Below, piece by piece: positions 18,312-28,040 of a stretch of DNA of 64,000 nucleotides (the first letter of the stretch is position 1; each line of letters opens with the position of its first letter). The notes under the pieces were generated by a model. The model was not told the origin of the DNA. It searched no databases and saw nothing but the letters and a program-made list of their open reading frames with translations. This DNA comes from Haemophilus haemolyticus_L (GTDB lineage: Bacteria > Pseudomonadota > Gammaproteobacteria > Enterobacterales > Pasteurellaceae). The stretch lies in the NCBI RefSeq assembly GCF_003490595.1, contig NZ_QQGY01000004.1, positions 62,001 to 126,000 of the forward strand. Direction: 5' to 3'. The position numbers and the translations under genes are program-made.

Positions 18312-19007
18312 ATGCAGCAGTACATTATTTATCTTTATACATTTTTGACAATTTTCGGATTTTGGCTTGCACTACAAATTAGCAAACGTTGGAAATCAAT
18401 GATTTTTAATACTTTTATTTTAACGGTATTAATTTTGGTTGTGATTTTAGTGATAGGCAAGATTCCTTATGATGATTATATGGCAGGAAATGCGCCTATT
18501 AATAATCTACTTGGTTTGAGTATCGTTGCTCTTGCATTACCTCTTTATGAACAACTTCGCCAAATTGCCAAACAATGGAAGATTATTTTATCTATTGTGG
18601 TGATCGCGTCTTTTTTCTCGATGTTAAGCGGAGCGGTGTTAGCGCTCATACTTGGTGCATCGCCTGAAATGGTGGCCACGGTATTACCAAAATCAATCAC
18701 CACACCAATCGCGATGGAAGTTTCGCATAATCTAGGCGGGATTCCAGCCGTAACCGCCGTTGGGGTCGTTGTTGCAGGTTTGCAAGGCTCTGTATTTGGT
18801 TATTTAGTGTTGAAAAAATTAAACGTTAAACATCAAGAAGCCATTGGGCTTTCTGTTGGTTCGGTTTCTCACGCACTTGGTACAGTAAGCTGTATGGAAA
18901 CTAATCCAACTGCAGGCAGTTACAGTTCTATTTCTCTTGTGCTTTGTGGGATTATTAGTTCTATTCTCGCGCCATTTGTATTTAAGCTCATTTATTTCTT
19001 TGTTTAA
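18312..19007 (+). CDS. LrgB (YohK) family membrane protein
   Basis: The partner of the LrgA-like gene, ~231 residues with about seven hydrophobic segments. It carries the family-conserved stretch KSITTPIAMEVSHNLGG and, later, GLSVGSVSHALGT. The start is taken at 18312; an in-frame ATG at 18279 overlaps the upstream gene and cannot be excluded. The pair is ended by an uptake-signal terminator. Confidence 0.9.
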   Translation: MQQYIIYLYTFLTIFGFWLALQISKRWKSMIFNTFILTVLILVVILVIGKIPYDDYMAGNAPINNLLGLSIVALALPLYEQLRQIAKQWKIILSIVVIASFFSMLSGAVLALILGASPEMVATVLPKSITTPIAMEVSHNLGGIPAVTAVGVVVAGLQGSVFGYLVLKKLNVKHQEAIGLSVGSVSHALGTVSCMETNPTAGSYSSISLVLCGIISSILAPFVFKLIYFFV

Positions 19008-19022
19008 ATATCAATAAAAATT

Positions 19023-19081
19023 CAACCGCACTTTATTCATTCTAGATTGTGTTTGTTCCAGATAAAGTGCGGTTGTTTTTT
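19023..19081 (+). terminator. Inverted uptake-signal pair forming a terminator after the lrgAB-like genes
   Basis: CAACCGCACTTTAT at 19023-19036 pairs with ATAAAGTGCGGTTG at 19062-19075, followed by T6. Both arms contain the uptake core in opposite orientation. It closes the lrgA/lrgB-like unit. Confidence 0.85.
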
Positions 19082-19129
19082 GTGCTAAATGATTAGATAA
19101 TGCAGAAAAACTAAATAAAACAAAGCGAT

Positions 19130-20485
19130 ATGAAACCACTTATCATTGATTCTTCTTGGACAGAACGTTTTCTACCAGATCCTCCACGCGAAAAAGATAA
19201 TCGTCCTCCATTTCGTCGCGATCGGGGGCGAATTTTACATTCTGCCGCCTTTCGTTGCTTACAAGCAAAAACTCAAATTCACGCGATTGGCGAAAATGAC
19301 TTTTATCGCACTCGCTTAACTCATTCTTTAGAAGTCGCACAGATTGGTAGTAGTCTCGTTGCACAGCTTAAATTTTTAGAAACCTTTGAAAGCCTTTCGC
19401 AAACATTAAATATTGATAAAAATGAGTTACAAAAGCAGTTGAAACCTTTATTGCCGAGCAACGATCTTATCGAAAGTTTGTGTTTTGCGCATGATATTGG
19501 GCATCCACCTTTTGGGCATGGTGGCGAAACGGCATTAAATTATATGATGGCAGAGCAGGGCGGTTTTGAAGGCAATGCACAAACCTTTAGAATTTTAACG
19601 AAACTTGAGCCTTACACTGAAAATGCAGGGATGAATCTAACGCGCCGAACACTATTGGGTATAGTGAAATATCCTGCGTTGTTAGATGTGGCCTCGCCTC
19701 AGTATTCAGAACTTAATTTTTCTCGCAATATTGATCCGCGTTTTGTGCGTATTCATGATTGGATTCCAGGAAAAGGCATTTTCCGCGATGATTTAAAAAT
19801 GTTTAATTGGTTGCTGGAGAATCTTTCTGAAAATGACCGCTCTTTATTCTGTCAATTTAAAAAAGTGCGGGAAAATCCAGCTGAATCTTTACATACTCGT
19901 TTTAAATCTCTGGATTGCAGCATTATGGAATTGGCGGATGATATTGCCTATGGCGTACATGATTTAGAGGATGCCATTGTAACTGGCGTGGTAAATCCTC
20001 ATCAATGGCAAGTGGCACATTCCGAATTAAAACAAATTCCGTCAGCTTGGTTGCATGAAAAGATTGATTCAATTAGCCAACGACTTTTCTCTGATAAACA
20101 TTTTGAGCGCAAACAAGCGATTGGCGCATTGGTGAACTTTTTTATTACTAATGTGCGGTGGAAATTAACGACAAATTTTGATGAACCTTTGTTACGTTAT
20201 AACGCAGAGTTGCCACCTGAAGTGATTGCTGCACTTGGTGTATTTAAAAAATTCGTTTGGGATTATGTTATTCGCAATGTGGATACCCAACGAATCGAAT
20301 ATAAAGGGCAGAGAATGCTGACAGAAATGTTCCAGATTTTTGAATCTGATCCAGAGCGTTTATTACCGCGAAATACTGCAAATCGCTGGCGTAATGCATC
20401 AGAAGAAAGGAAGAAGCGAATTATTTGCGATTATATTGCAGGCATGTCGGATGCACATGCATTGCGGGTATATCAACAACTTTGA
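19130..20485 (+). CDS. dgt: dGTP triphosphohydrolase-like HD-domain protein
   Basis: The family hydrolyses dGTP (or dNTPs) to deoxynucleoside and triphosphate. The 451-residue protein has the HD metal site: RLTHSLE (H65) and FAHDIGHPPFGHGGE (H121-D122), with the further Asp in MELADDIAYGVHD. Length is shorter than E. coli Dgt (~505), so it belongs to the dGTPase-like subgroup; substrate is uncertain. The ribosome site is weak. An ABC-F gene follows. Confidence 0.88.
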   Translation: MKPLIIDSSWTERFLPDPPREKDNRPPFRRDRGRILHSAAFRCLQAKTQIHAIGENDFYRTRLTHSLEVAQIGSSLVAQLKFLETFESLSQTLNIDKNELQKQLKPLLPSNDLIESLCFAHDIGHPPFGHGGETALNYMMAEQGGFEGNAQTFRILTKLEPYTENAGMNLTRRTLLGIVKYPALLDVASPQYSELNFSRNIDPRFVRIHDWIPGKGIFRDDLKMFNWLLENLSENDRSLFCQFKKVRENPAESLHTRFKSLDCSIMELADDIAYGVHDLEDAIVTGVVNPHQWQVAHSELKQIPSAWLHEKIDSISQRLFSDKHFERKQAIGALVNFFITNVRWKLTTNFDEPLLRYNAELPPEVIAALGVFKKFVWDYVIRNVDTQRIEYKGQRMLTEMFQIFESDPERLLPRNTANRWRNASEERKKRIICDYIAGMSDAHALRVYQQL

Positions 20486-20577
20486 TTTAAGAGCGAATCC
20501 CATCGAATTGATGGGATTTTTTATGCAAACCGTATAGAATAGTGCGGTTAATTTTCACTGAGTTTTATGGGGCAGTT

Positions 20578-22521
20578 GTGGCATTAATTAGTTTAACCAA
20601 TGGATACCTTTCCTTTAGTGATGCACCTTTGTTAGATCACGCAGAACTACATATTGAACCGAATGAACGTGTTTGTTTAGTTGGGCGTAACGGCGCAGGT
20701 AAATCAACTTTATTGAAAATCATCGCAGGCGATGTGCTTATGGATGATGGCAAAATCCAATACGAAAAAGATCTTGTGGTTTCTCGTTTAGAGCAAGACC
20801 CACCTCGTAATGCGCAAGGCAATATTTTTGATTATGTCGCGGAAGGTGTAGGGCATTTAACGGATTTATTGAAAGAATATCATCATATTTCTGTTCAATT
20901 GGAAGAAAATTACAGTGATCAAATTTTAAGTCAATTAGAGCAAGTTCAGGCTAAATTAGAACACGCTGATGGCTGGCGATTTGAAAATAAAATCAATGAA
21001 GTGCTGTTAAAACTGGGCTTGAATCCAAACACAAAATTATCCGCACTTTCGGGCGGTTGGTTACGCAAAGCAGCACTAGCACGCGCATTAGTGTGCGATC
21101 CTGATGTGTTATTACTTGATGAACCGACTAACCACTTGGATGTGGAAGCCATTGAATGGTTGGAAAATTTCTTACTGGATTTCCAAGGTAGTATTGTATT
21201 TATTTCCCATGACCGTTCTTTTATTCGCAAAATGGCAACACGGATTGTGGATTTAGATCGCGGTCAGTTAGTGTCTTATCCGGGCAATTACGATTTATAT
21301 TTAACCACGAAAGAAGAAAATCTACGCGTTGAAGCCTTGCAAAATGAATTATTTGATAAACGTCTTGCACAGGAAGAAGTGTGGATTCGCCAAGGTATCA
21401 AGGCTCGCCGTACAAGAAATGAAGGGCGAGTGCGTGCATTAAAAGCGATGCGTGAGGAACGTCGCCAACGCCGTGACGTAATGGGAACAGCTAAATTACA
21501 GTTAGATACTTCAAGTCGTTCAGGCAAAATTGTCTTTGAAATGGAAGATGTGAGCTATGAAATCGCAGGAAAAACCTTGCTAAAAGATTTTTCAACAACG
21601 ATTTTACGTGGCGACAAAATTGCGTTTGTTGGACCAAATGGCTGTGGGAAAACTACTTTCATTAAATTATTGTTGGGTGAAATTCAGCCAACATCAGGAA
21701 AAATTCGTTGTGGTACCAAATTAGACATTGCTTATTTTGACCAATACCGTGCTGATTTAGATCCTGAAAAAACTGTAATGGATAATGTGGCAGATGGTAA
21801 ACAAGATATTGAAGTCAATGGTGTAAAACGCCACGTGTTAGGGTATTTGCAAGATTTCTTGTTCCCGCCAAAACGAGCAATGACGCCAGTTAAAGCCTTA
21901 TCGGGGGGAGAACGAAATCGTTTATTGCTCGCCAAATTACTGCTTAAACCAAATAATTTATTGATTCTTGACGAACCGACTAATGACCTCGATGTAGAAA
22001 CATTGGAGCTTTTAGAAGAAATTTTGACTGATTATCAAGGCACATTGTTAATTGTGAGCCACGACCGTCAATTTATCGATAATACTGCGACAGAATGTTA
22101 TTTATTCGAAGGTGAAGGGCGTTTGAATAAGTATGTGGGTGGATTCTTTGATGCGAAACAGCAACAAGCCAATTTCTGGGCAAGCAAAGCAGTGGAAGAA
22201 CAGGCTAAAGCGAAGAAAACTGAACCACTAAAAGAAGAAAGTGCGGTGAAAAATGACCGCACTTCTAAGCCGAAATCCGTGAAACTTTCTTATAAAGAAC
22301 AACGAGAGCTAGAACAACTTCCACAACTATTGGAAGAATTAGAAACTAAAATCACCGCACTGCAAGCTGAAATAGCCGATCCAGCATTTTTTCAACAGGC
22401 TCATGATATTACCGACGCTAAATTAAAAGCATTGGCGGATACTGAAGCCGAATTAGAAACAGCATTTTTACGCTGGGAAGAATTGGAAGAAAAGAAAAAT
22501 TTGGCTGAAGGTAAAGCTTAA
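20578..22521 (+). CDS. uup: ABC-F family ATPase Uup (GTG start)
   Basis: Uup is a soluble ABC-F protein with two ATPase domains. The family acts at ribosomes or in replication/transposition-linked stability. The product (~647 residues) has Walker A GRNGAGKST and GPNGCGKTT, signature motifs LSGGW and LSGGE, and two LLLDEPTNHLD/LILDEPTNDLD Walker B boxes. A linker lies between them, and the C-terminal end is a charged coiled-coil arm that binds DNA in E. coli Uup. I chose GTG 20578 because it yields the family N terminus MALISLTNGYLSFSDAP. A longer frame from a GTG at 20542 begins within an uptake signal. A USS pair lies in the linker to the coiled coil (~22240-22265). Confidence 0.93.
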   Translation: MALISLTNGYLSFSDAPLLDHAELHIEPNERVCLVGRNGAGKSTLLKIIAGDVLMDDGKIQYEKDLVVSRLEQDPPRNAQGNIFDYVAEGVGHLTDLLKEYHHISVQLEENYSDQILSQLEQVQAKLEHADGWRFENKINEVLLKLGLNPNTKLSALSGGWLRKAALARALVCDPDVLLLDEPTNHLDVEAIEWLENFLLDFQGSIVFISHDRSFIRKMATRIVDLDRGQLVSYPGNYDLYLTTKEENLRVEALQNELFDKRLAQEEVWIRQGIKARRTRNEGRVRALKAMREERRQRRDVMGTAKLQLDTSSRSGKIVFEMEDVSYEIAGKTLLKDFSTTILRGDKIAFVGPNGCGKTTFIKLLLGEIQPTSGKIRCGTKLDIAYFDQYRADLDPEKTVMDNVADGKQDIEVNGVKRHVLGYLQDFLFPPKRAMTPVKALSGGERNRLLLAKLLLKPNNLLILDEPTNDLDVETLELLEEILTDYQGTLLIVSHDRQFIDNTATECYLFEGEGRLNKYVGGFFDAKQQQANFWASKAVEEQAKAKKTEPLKEESAVKNDRTSKPKSVKLSYKEQRELEQLPQLLEELETKITALQAEIADPAFFQQAHDITDAKLKALADTEAELETAFLRWEELEEKKNLAEGKA

Positions 22522-22526
22522 AAAAC

Positions 22527-22549
22527 AACGCCCAAAAGGGCGTTTTTTT
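22527..22549. terminator. Rho-independent terminator after uup
   Basis: AACGCCC (22527-22533), loop AAAA, GGGCGTT (22538-22544), then a T7 run. It sits at the convergent junction with the carbonic anhydrase gene, whose stop overlaps the T-run. Confidence 0.88.
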
Positions 22550-23237
22550 ATGTATTTTCAAGATGATCTTTTTTCAAAATATTTTCTTCATCAAGTATTG
22601 ATAAACGAGCGATAGCGTTTCGATAGGAAATTTCAAGGGTTTCTCTACTGGTTGCCATTACGCCTTGATCCACTAAAAATCCATCATTTACATCATATAC
22701 CCAGCCGTGCAATGAGAGTTTTTGTCCGCGTTCCCAAGCACTTTTTACAATTGAAGTGCGCCCAAGATTGTAAACCTGTTCCGCTACGTTAATTTTAGTC
22801 AACATATCCGCGCGTTTTTCTGGGGAAAGTTTTCCGAGAAGATGACCGTGTTTAAACCAAATATCACGAATATGAAGAAGCCAGTTGTTGATAAGCCCTA
22901 AATCTTTATCTGCCATCGCCGCATGAATACCCCCGCAGTTGGTGTGGCCACAGATAATAATATGTTCAATTTTAAGCACATCGACGGCATATTGCACAAC
23001 AGAAAGACAATTAAAATCAGTGTGAATCACTTGGTTAGCAACATTACGGTGAACAAATAATTCACCTGGTTCAAGATTTGTCAATTTCTCAGCGGGTACA
23101 CGGCTATCAGAGCAACCAATCCAAAGATAATGCGGCGTTTGATGATCCGCAAGCTCTTTGAAGTAAGTAGAATTTTCTTCCTTCATTCTTTGTGCCCAAC
23201 TGTAATTGTTGGCAAAGAGTTGCTTAATTTTATCCAT
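22548..23237 (-). CDS. can: Beta-class carbonic anhydrase
   Basis: It interconverts CO2 and bicarbonate. The 229-residue protein has the zinc ligands and catalytic dyad of the class: Cys42 and Asp44 in IGCSDSRVP, and the later CGHTNCGG with His and Cys. H. influenzae beta-CA is known for a non-catalytic bicarbonate site that controls it allosterically; whether this allele keeps every residue was not checked. It supplies bicarbonate for carboxylases and is likely needed for growth in air. Confidence 0.95.
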   Translation of the reverse strand: MDKIKQLFANNYSWAQRMKEENSTYFKELADHQTPHYLWIGCSDSRVPAEKLTNLEPGELFVHRNVANQVIHTDFNCLSVVQYAVDVLKIEHIIICGHTNCGGIHAAMADKDLGLINNWLLHIRDIWFKHGHLLGKLSPEKRADMLTKINVAEQVYNLGRTSIVKSAWERGQKLSLHGWVYDVNDGFLVDQGVMATSRETLEISYRNAIARLSILDEENILKKDHLENT

Positions 23238-23267
23238 TTTGCTTTCCTTAAAATTCTTAAAAAATTA

Positions 23268-23291
23268 ACCGCACTTTAGCGTAAGTGCGGT
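23268..23291 (-). terminator. Inverted uptake-signal pair ending asnS transcription
   Basis: ACCGCACTT at 23268-23276 and AAGTGCGGT at 23283-23291 form a hairpin with a six-base loop. Read on the minus strand it is followed by a T-rich run, so it fits as the asnS terminator. Confidence 0.75.
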
Positions 23292-23312
23292 CAATATTAA
23301 AGTTAAATTGAA

Positions 23313-24716
23313 TTAGAAATTCGCATTTCTTGGCGCGCGTGGGAATGGAATTACATCACGAATATTTTGCACGCCAGTTACATAGACAATTAAGCGTTCA
23401 AAACCAAGACCAAAACCAGAATGTGGAACGCTACCGTATTTACGAAGATCACGATACCACCAATAATCATCTGGATTTAATCCCATTTCTTCCATACGTT
23501 TATCAAGCACGTCTAAACGTTCTTCACGTTGTGAACCACCGATGATTTCACCAATTCCCGGTGCTAACACGTCCATTGCCGCCACAGTTTTTCCATCATC
23601 ATTTAAACGCATATAGAATGCTTTAATGTCTTTTGGATAGTTTTTCACAACAACAGGTGATTTGAAATATTCTTCCGCTAAGAAACGTTCGTGTTCAGAA
23701 GAAAGATCGATACCCCAAGAAACAGGGAATTCAAATTTCTTACCAGATTTTAATAACACATCAATGGCATCAGTATAATCAATTTGCGCAAAATCTGAGT
23801 TTACAAAGTTTTCTAAACGCGTAATAACATCTTTATCTACATGTTTTTCAAAGAATTGTAAGTCGTCTTTGCGCTCTGCTAATACTGCGCGGAATACGTA
23901 TTTCAACATATCTTCTGCAAGTTTTGCATTATCCGCTAAGGTTGCAAATGCAACTTCGGGTTCAACCATCCAGAATTCAGCTAAGTGACGGGTAGTATTC
24001 GAGTTTTCTGCACGGAATGTTGGGCCGAAAGTATAAATTTTGCTTAATGCACAAGCATAGGTTTCGCCGTTTAACTGACCTGAAACCGTTAAAAATGATT
24101 CTTTACCGAAGAAATCTTGGCTGAAATCCACTTTTCCATTTTCACCACGTGGAAGATTTTCTAAATCAAGTGTAGAAACACGGAACATTTCACCCGCGCC
24201 TTCAGTGTCTGATGCAGTAATTAATGGGGTTGCCACCCAGTAGAAACCTTGCTCATGGAAGAAACGGTGAATTGCTTGAGATAAGCAATGGCGAACACGT
24301 GCGACAGCACCAATAATATTGGTTCGAGGGCGTAAGTGAGCCACTTCGCGTAAATATTCAATAGAGTGGCGTTTTGCTGCCATTGGGTAAGTATCAGGAT
24401 CTTCAACAAACCCTGTCACTTCCACTTTTTCTGCTTGTAATTCAACCGCTTGTCCTTCTGCAGGTGATTCAACGACTTTACCAGTTACAATCACAGAACA
24501 GCCTGTTGTTAAACGTAAAATTTCGCTTTCGTAATTTTCAATATCGTTATTAATAATCGCTTGAATTGGATCAAAGCAAGAACCGTCATAAACCGCTAAG
24601 AAAGATAATCCTGCTTTAGAATCGCGACGGGTACGCACCCAACCACGTACAGTGACGGTTTCACCAATCGCCACTTTCCCTTGTAATACATCAACAATTG
24701 ATGCCACTTTAGACAT
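23313..24716 (-). CDS. asnS: Asparaginyl-tRNA synthetase
   Basis: A class II synthetase that charges tRNA-Asn. The 467-residue product has an OB-fold anticodon-binding domain (VRGWVRTRRDSK) and the class II core, with motif 2 FRAENSNTTRHLAEFWMVEPE and motif 3 GFGLGFERLI. I chose the start MSKVAS at 24716 with AGAGG upstream. The frame is open a further 35 codons, but that extension is low-complexity non-coding sequence. It is divergent from ribH. Confidence 0.97.
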   Translation of the reverse strand: MSKVASIVDVLQGKVAIGETVTVRGWVRTRRDSKAGLSFLAVYDGSCFDPIQAIINNDIENYESEILRLTTGCSVIVTGKVVESPAEGQAVELQAEKVEVTGFVEDPDTYPMAAKRHSIEYLREVAHLRPRTNIIGAVARVRHCLSQAIHRFFHEQGFYWVATPLITASDTEGAGEMFRVSTLDLENLPRGENGKVDFSQDFFGKESFLTVSGQLNGETYACALSKIYTFGPTFRAENSNTTRHLAEFWMVEPEVAFATLADNAKLAEDMLKYVFRAVLAERKDDLQFFEKHVDKDVITRLENFVNSDFAQIDYTDAIDVLLKSGKKFEFPVSWGIDLSSEHERFLAEEYFKSPVVVKNYPKDIKAFYMRLNDDGKTVAAMDVLAPGIGEIIGGSQREERLDVLDKRMEEMGLNPDDYWWYRDLRKYGSVPHSGFGLGFERLIVYVTGVQNIRDVIPFPRAPRNANF

Positions 24717-24875
24717 ATTAAACCTCTGTAACTGAATGTAATTCACATAAAATTGCCGATAGTTTACCTTAATGAAGGAAATTTTCCATAAAAATATAGT
24801 GTTGGTGCGGGCTATGAACAATAAAATCGCCTTAAAAATGAGCCCTAAATAAAATAGGGTAAAGCCTTATTAATA

Positions 24876-24903
24876 TTGAATATACGCGATTTTATGCTAA
24901 AAT
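24876..24903 (+). promoter_or_regulatory. Likely sigma-70 promoter for ribH-nusB
   Basis: TTGAAT (24876-24881) and TAAAAT (24898-24903) with a 16-base spacer lie about 40 bases before the ribH ATG. This is a pattern match only. Confidence 0.4.
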
Positions 24904-24942
24904 CTCGGGCCAAAATCATTATGGCTAATAATAGGAAAAAAT

Positions 24943-25416
24943 ATGAAAGTTTTAGAAGGCTCAGTCGCAGCACCTAATGCAAAAGTTGCAGTAGCAATTG
25001 CTCGTTTTAACAGTTTTATTAATGAAAGTTTATTAGAAGGTGCAATTGATGCATTAAAACGTATCGGCCAAGTGAAAGATGAAAATATCACTATCGTGCG
25101 TGCTCCTGGTGCGTATGAGTTGCCATTAGTTGCTCGTCGTTTAGCAGAAAGTAAAAAATTTGATGCGATTGTGGCATTAGGTACAGTTATCCGTGGTGGT
25201 ACTGCGCATTTTGAATATGTAGCAGGGGAAGCAAGCAGCGGTTTAGGAAAGGTTGCAATGGATGCTGAAATCCCTGTCGCTTTTGGTGTATTAACCACAG
25301 AAAATATTGAACAGGCGATTGAACGTGCTGGTACTAAAGCGGGTAATAAAGGTGCAGAAGCAGCCTTAACCGCACTTGAAATGGTTAATCTTATTCAACA
25401 AATTGATGCGGCATAA
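24943..25416 (+). CDS. ribH: 6,7-dimethyl-8-ribityllumazine synthase
   Basis: RibH condenses the pyrimidinedione with 3,4-dihydroxybutanone phosphate in riboflavin synthesis. The 157-residue protein shows the family segments VAIARFNSFI, VRAPGAYELP and ALGTVIRGGTAHFEYV. It has an AGGAAA site upstream. nusB begins three bases after its stop, the common ribH-nusB arrangement. Confidence 0.97.
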   Translation: MKVLEGSVAAPNAKVAVAIARFNSFINESLLEGAIDALKRIGQVKDENITIVRAPGAYELPLVARRLAESKKFDAIVALGTVIRGGTAHFEYVAGEASSGLGKVAMDAEIPVAFGVLTTENIEQAIERAGTKAGNKGAEAALTALEMVNLIQQIDAA

Positions 25417-25419
25417 ATC

Positions 25420-25854
25420 ATGACAGAACAAAAACAAGTGAAAAAGCCTTCTGCTCGTCGTCGTGCGCGTGAATGTACTGTTCAAGCCTTATATTCTTGG
25501 GCGGTATCTGGCAACACTGCAGAGCAAGTGGAATTAGCTTTTGTGTTAGATCAAGATATGGATGGGGTAGATAAACCTTACTTCCGTAAATTATTTCGTC
25601 AAACAGTAGAAAATATTGAAACCGTTGATTTTTCAATTTCGCCTTATATTGACCGCGCTTTTGATGAGCTTGATCCTATTGAAACTGCAATTTTGCGTTT
25701 GGCCGTTTATGAATTGCGCTTTGAATTAGATGTGCCATATAAAGTGGTTATCAATGAAGCGATTGAAGTGGCAAAAGTATTTGGTGCAGATGAAAGCCAT
25801 AAATATATCAATGGCGTACTTGATAAAATCGCACCAGCATTAGGGCGTAAATAA
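25420..25854 (+). CDS. nusB: Transcription antitermination protein NusB
   Basis: NusB binds boxA RNA with NusE (S10) in rRNA antitermination. The 144-residue all-helical protein begins with an Arg-rich stretch (KKPSARRRARECTVQALYSW) and ends NGVLDKIAPALGR, both characteristic. It is translated with ribH, three bases upstream. A hairpin follows before thiL. Confidence 0.97.
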   Translation: MTEQKQVKKPSARRRARECTVQALYSWAVSGNTAEQVELAFVLDQDMDGVDKPYFRKLFRQTVENIETVDFSISPYIDRAFDELDPIETAILRLAVYELRFELDVPYKVVINEAIEVAKVFGADESHKYINGVLDKIAPALGRK

Positions 25855-25872
25855 TCCTTTTAAATTGAAAAT

Positions 25873-25904
25873 GGCGCGCGTTTTTAACGCGTGCCTTTTC
25901 TTTT
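25873..25904 (+). terminator. Terminator or attenuator between nusB and thiL
   Basis: GGCGCGCGTT (25873-25882) pairs with AACGCGTGCC (25886-25895, one G-T pair) and is followed by TTTTCTTTT. thiL starts 16 bases later, so it may only partly separate the units. Confidence 0.75.
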
Positions 25905-25920
25905 ATAAGATAGGTGAAAA

Positions 25921-26907
25921 ATGGCAATGGGTGAATTTGATTTAATTAAACGATATTTTCAGCAACAAATATTAGTTGATGATTCCGTTCAATTATCTAT
26001 TGGCGACGATTGTGCGCTGGTTTCCGTGCCAAAGAATTATCAGCTTGCCATTACGACCGATACAATGGTGGAAAATACACATTTTTTGCCAACCATTTCA
26101 CCTGAAGATTTAGCTTATAAGGCCGTTGCAACAAATTTAAGTGATATTGCTGCAATGGGGGCACAGCCAAAATGGGTTTCTCTGGCATTAACTTTGCCAA
26201 AGATAGATGAAAATTGGATTTCAACATTTAGCCAAAGTTTATTACACACGTTAAAACAATACAACGTCACGTTAATTGGTGGCGATACTACAAAAGGCAA
26301 TTTATCTATTACCATTACAGCACAAGGCTTTGTCGAAAAAGACAAAGGAATTTGTCGGCATAAAGCACAAATCGGCGATTTAATTTATGTTTCAGGCACT
26401 TTAGGCGATAGTGCGGCAGGTTTTACGCAAATTTTATCGGGCAAAAGTGCGGTTGATTCTGATGATGTTTTTTTGCAACAACGACATCTTCGACCCACAC
26501 CTAGAATTGAACTTGGGCGGGCGTTAATTGATATTGCTCATGCTGCCATTGATCTTTCCGATGGGTTAATCTCTGATTTAGGCCATATTCTTGAACGAAG
26601 TCAATGTAGTGCTGAAGTTGAACTGACTGCATTACCTCTTTCATCATCGATTTTAAATAAATATGATCGCACTCAAGCGGAACAATTTGCCTTAAGTGGT
26701 GGCGAAGACTATGAACTTTGTTTTACCATACCGCCCGAATATAAAGATGAATTAGAATTACGCTTAAAAAAACTGAACGTGCCTTGCACTTGTATTGGTA
26801 AAATTAATGAAAAGTGCGGCGACTTTTCTCCTCGTTTTTTACGGGATGGAAAACCTGTGAATATTACATTTTCAAGCGGTTTCGATCATTTTAAGGAATC
26901 AAAATGA
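25921..26907 (+). CDS. thiL: Thiamine-monophosphate kinase
   Basis: ThiL phosphorylates thiamine phosphate to thiamine diphosphate. The 328-residue protein shows the PurM-like ATP-binding fold with GDDCALV, the metal-binding ITTDTMVENTHF, GGDTTKG and DLSDGL segments. AGGTG precedes the ATG. It overlaps pgpA by four bases, the usual nusB-thiL-pgpA order. A USS core is internal. Confidence 0.96.
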   Translation: MAMGEFDLIKRYFQQQILVDDSVQLSIGDDCALVSVPKNYQLAITTDTMVENTHFLPTISPEDLAYKAVATNLSDIAAMGAQPKWVSLALTLPKIDENWISTFSQSLLHTLKQYNVTLIGGDTTKGNLSITITAQGFVEKDKGICRHKAQIGDLIYVSGTLGDSAAGFTQILSGKSAVDSDDVFLQQRHLRPTPRIELGRALIDIAHAAIDLSDGLISDLGHILERSQCSAEVELTALPLSSSILNKYDRTQAEQFALSGGEDYELCFTIPPEYKDELELRLKKLNVPCTCIGKINEKCGDFSPRFLRDGKPVNITFSSGFDHFKESK

Positions 26908-27395
26908 CAGAAAATAATCCTCTTAAAAAAATCTCTCTTTTAAATCCTATTCATTTGCTTGCCGTTGGTTTTGGATCGGGCTTAATTCATCCTGCTCCCG
27001 GTACTTGGGGGAGTTTGGCTGGAACAATGTTAGGCGTGATTTTGCTTTCTTTGTTAGGTGTAAAAACCTTTTTGATTTTTACCGCACTTTGTTTTTTACT
27101 CGGTTGCTATCTTTGTCAAAAAACCACAGCAGATATGGGCGTGCACGATCATGGTTCTATCGTCTGGGATGAATTTGTCGGTGTATTTATTGTATTATCG
27201 GCGATACCGTCATTATCTTGGCAATGGATTTTGGCTGCTTTTGCGTTATTTCGCTTTTTCGATATTTTAAAACCGTTCCCAATTCGTTATTTTGACGAAA
27301 AACTAGAAAGTGGTTTTGGCATTATGGTCGATGATGTATTAGCGGCAATTTATGCAGTGATTGTCATATTTGCTATTCAGTATTGGATGTTGTGA
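26904..27395 (+). CDS. pgpA: Phosphatidylglycerophosphatase A
   Basis: PgpA dephosphorylates phosphatidylglycerophosphate in the inner membrane. The 163-residue product has several hydrophobic segments and the conserved HPAPGTWGSL, DHGSIVWDEFVG and KPFPIRYFDE motifs. It overlaps thiL (ATGA) and the next gene (TGATG). Confidence 0.95.
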   Translation: MTENNPLKKISLLNPIHLLAVGFGSGLIHPAPGTWGSLAGTMLGVILLSLLGVKTFLIFTALCFLLGCYLCQKTTADMGVHDHGSIVWDEFVGVFIVLSAIPSLSWQWILAAFALFRFFDILKPFPIRYFDEKLESGFGIMVDDVLAAIYAVIVIFAIQYWML

Positions 27396-28024
27396 TGCTG
27401 AATTTAATCATTGTGCATTTATTTGGCTTAATGACGCCTGGGCCTGATTTCTTCTATGTAAGCCGAATGGCGGCAAGTAACTCTCGTCGTAATACAGTTT
27501 GTGGCATTTTAGGTATAACGCTTGGCATCGCCTTTTGGGGAATGCTTTCTATGTTGGGATTAGCGGTGTTATTTGTCACTATCCCAGCATTACATGGCGT
27601 TATTATGTTGCTAGGCGGTAGTTACCTAGCATATATCGGTTTTTTAATGGCCCGCAGCAAAAAACACGCTCAATTTGAACCGCACGCTGATACTGAATTT
27701 AATCAACAAACCACGATTAAAAAAGAAATTATGAAAGGGCTTTTAGTGAATTTATCCAATGCAAAAGTCGTGGTGTATTTTAGTAGCGTGATGTCGCTTG
27801 TCTTGGTAAATATCACTGAAATGTGGCAAATTATATTGGCTTTTATGGTGATTGTGGTAGAAACATTTTGTTATTTTTATGTGATTTCATTGATTTTTTC
27901 ACGTAATATTGCCAAGCGTTTATACAGTCAATACAGCCGCTATATTGATAATATGGCAGGCATTGTATTTTTATTTTTTGGTTGTGTGCTTGTTTATAAC
28001 GGCATCAACGAAATAATTCATTAA
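27395..28024 (+). CDS. LysE/RhtB family amino-acid exporter
   Basis: About 209 residues with six hydrophobic segments and the family N-terminal motif GLMTPGPDFF, plus LSNAKVVVYFSS in the middle. Members export homoserine, threonine or other amino acids; substrate is unknown here. I take ATG 27395, which overlaps the pgpA stop by one base. The longer frame needs a TTG at 27383. Confidence 0.9.
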   Translation: MLNLIIVHLFGLMTPGPDFFYVSRMAASNSRRNTVCGILGITLGIAFWGMLSMLGLAVLFVTIPALHGVIMLLGGSYLAYIGFLMARSKKHAQFEPHADTEFNQQTTIKKEIMKGLLVNLSNAKVVVYFSSVMSLVLVNITEMWQIILAFMVIVVETFCYFYVISLIFSRNIAKRLYSQYSRYIDNMAGIVFLFFGCVLVYNGINEIIH

Positions 28025-28040
28025 TAAAAAAGGAAGTAAC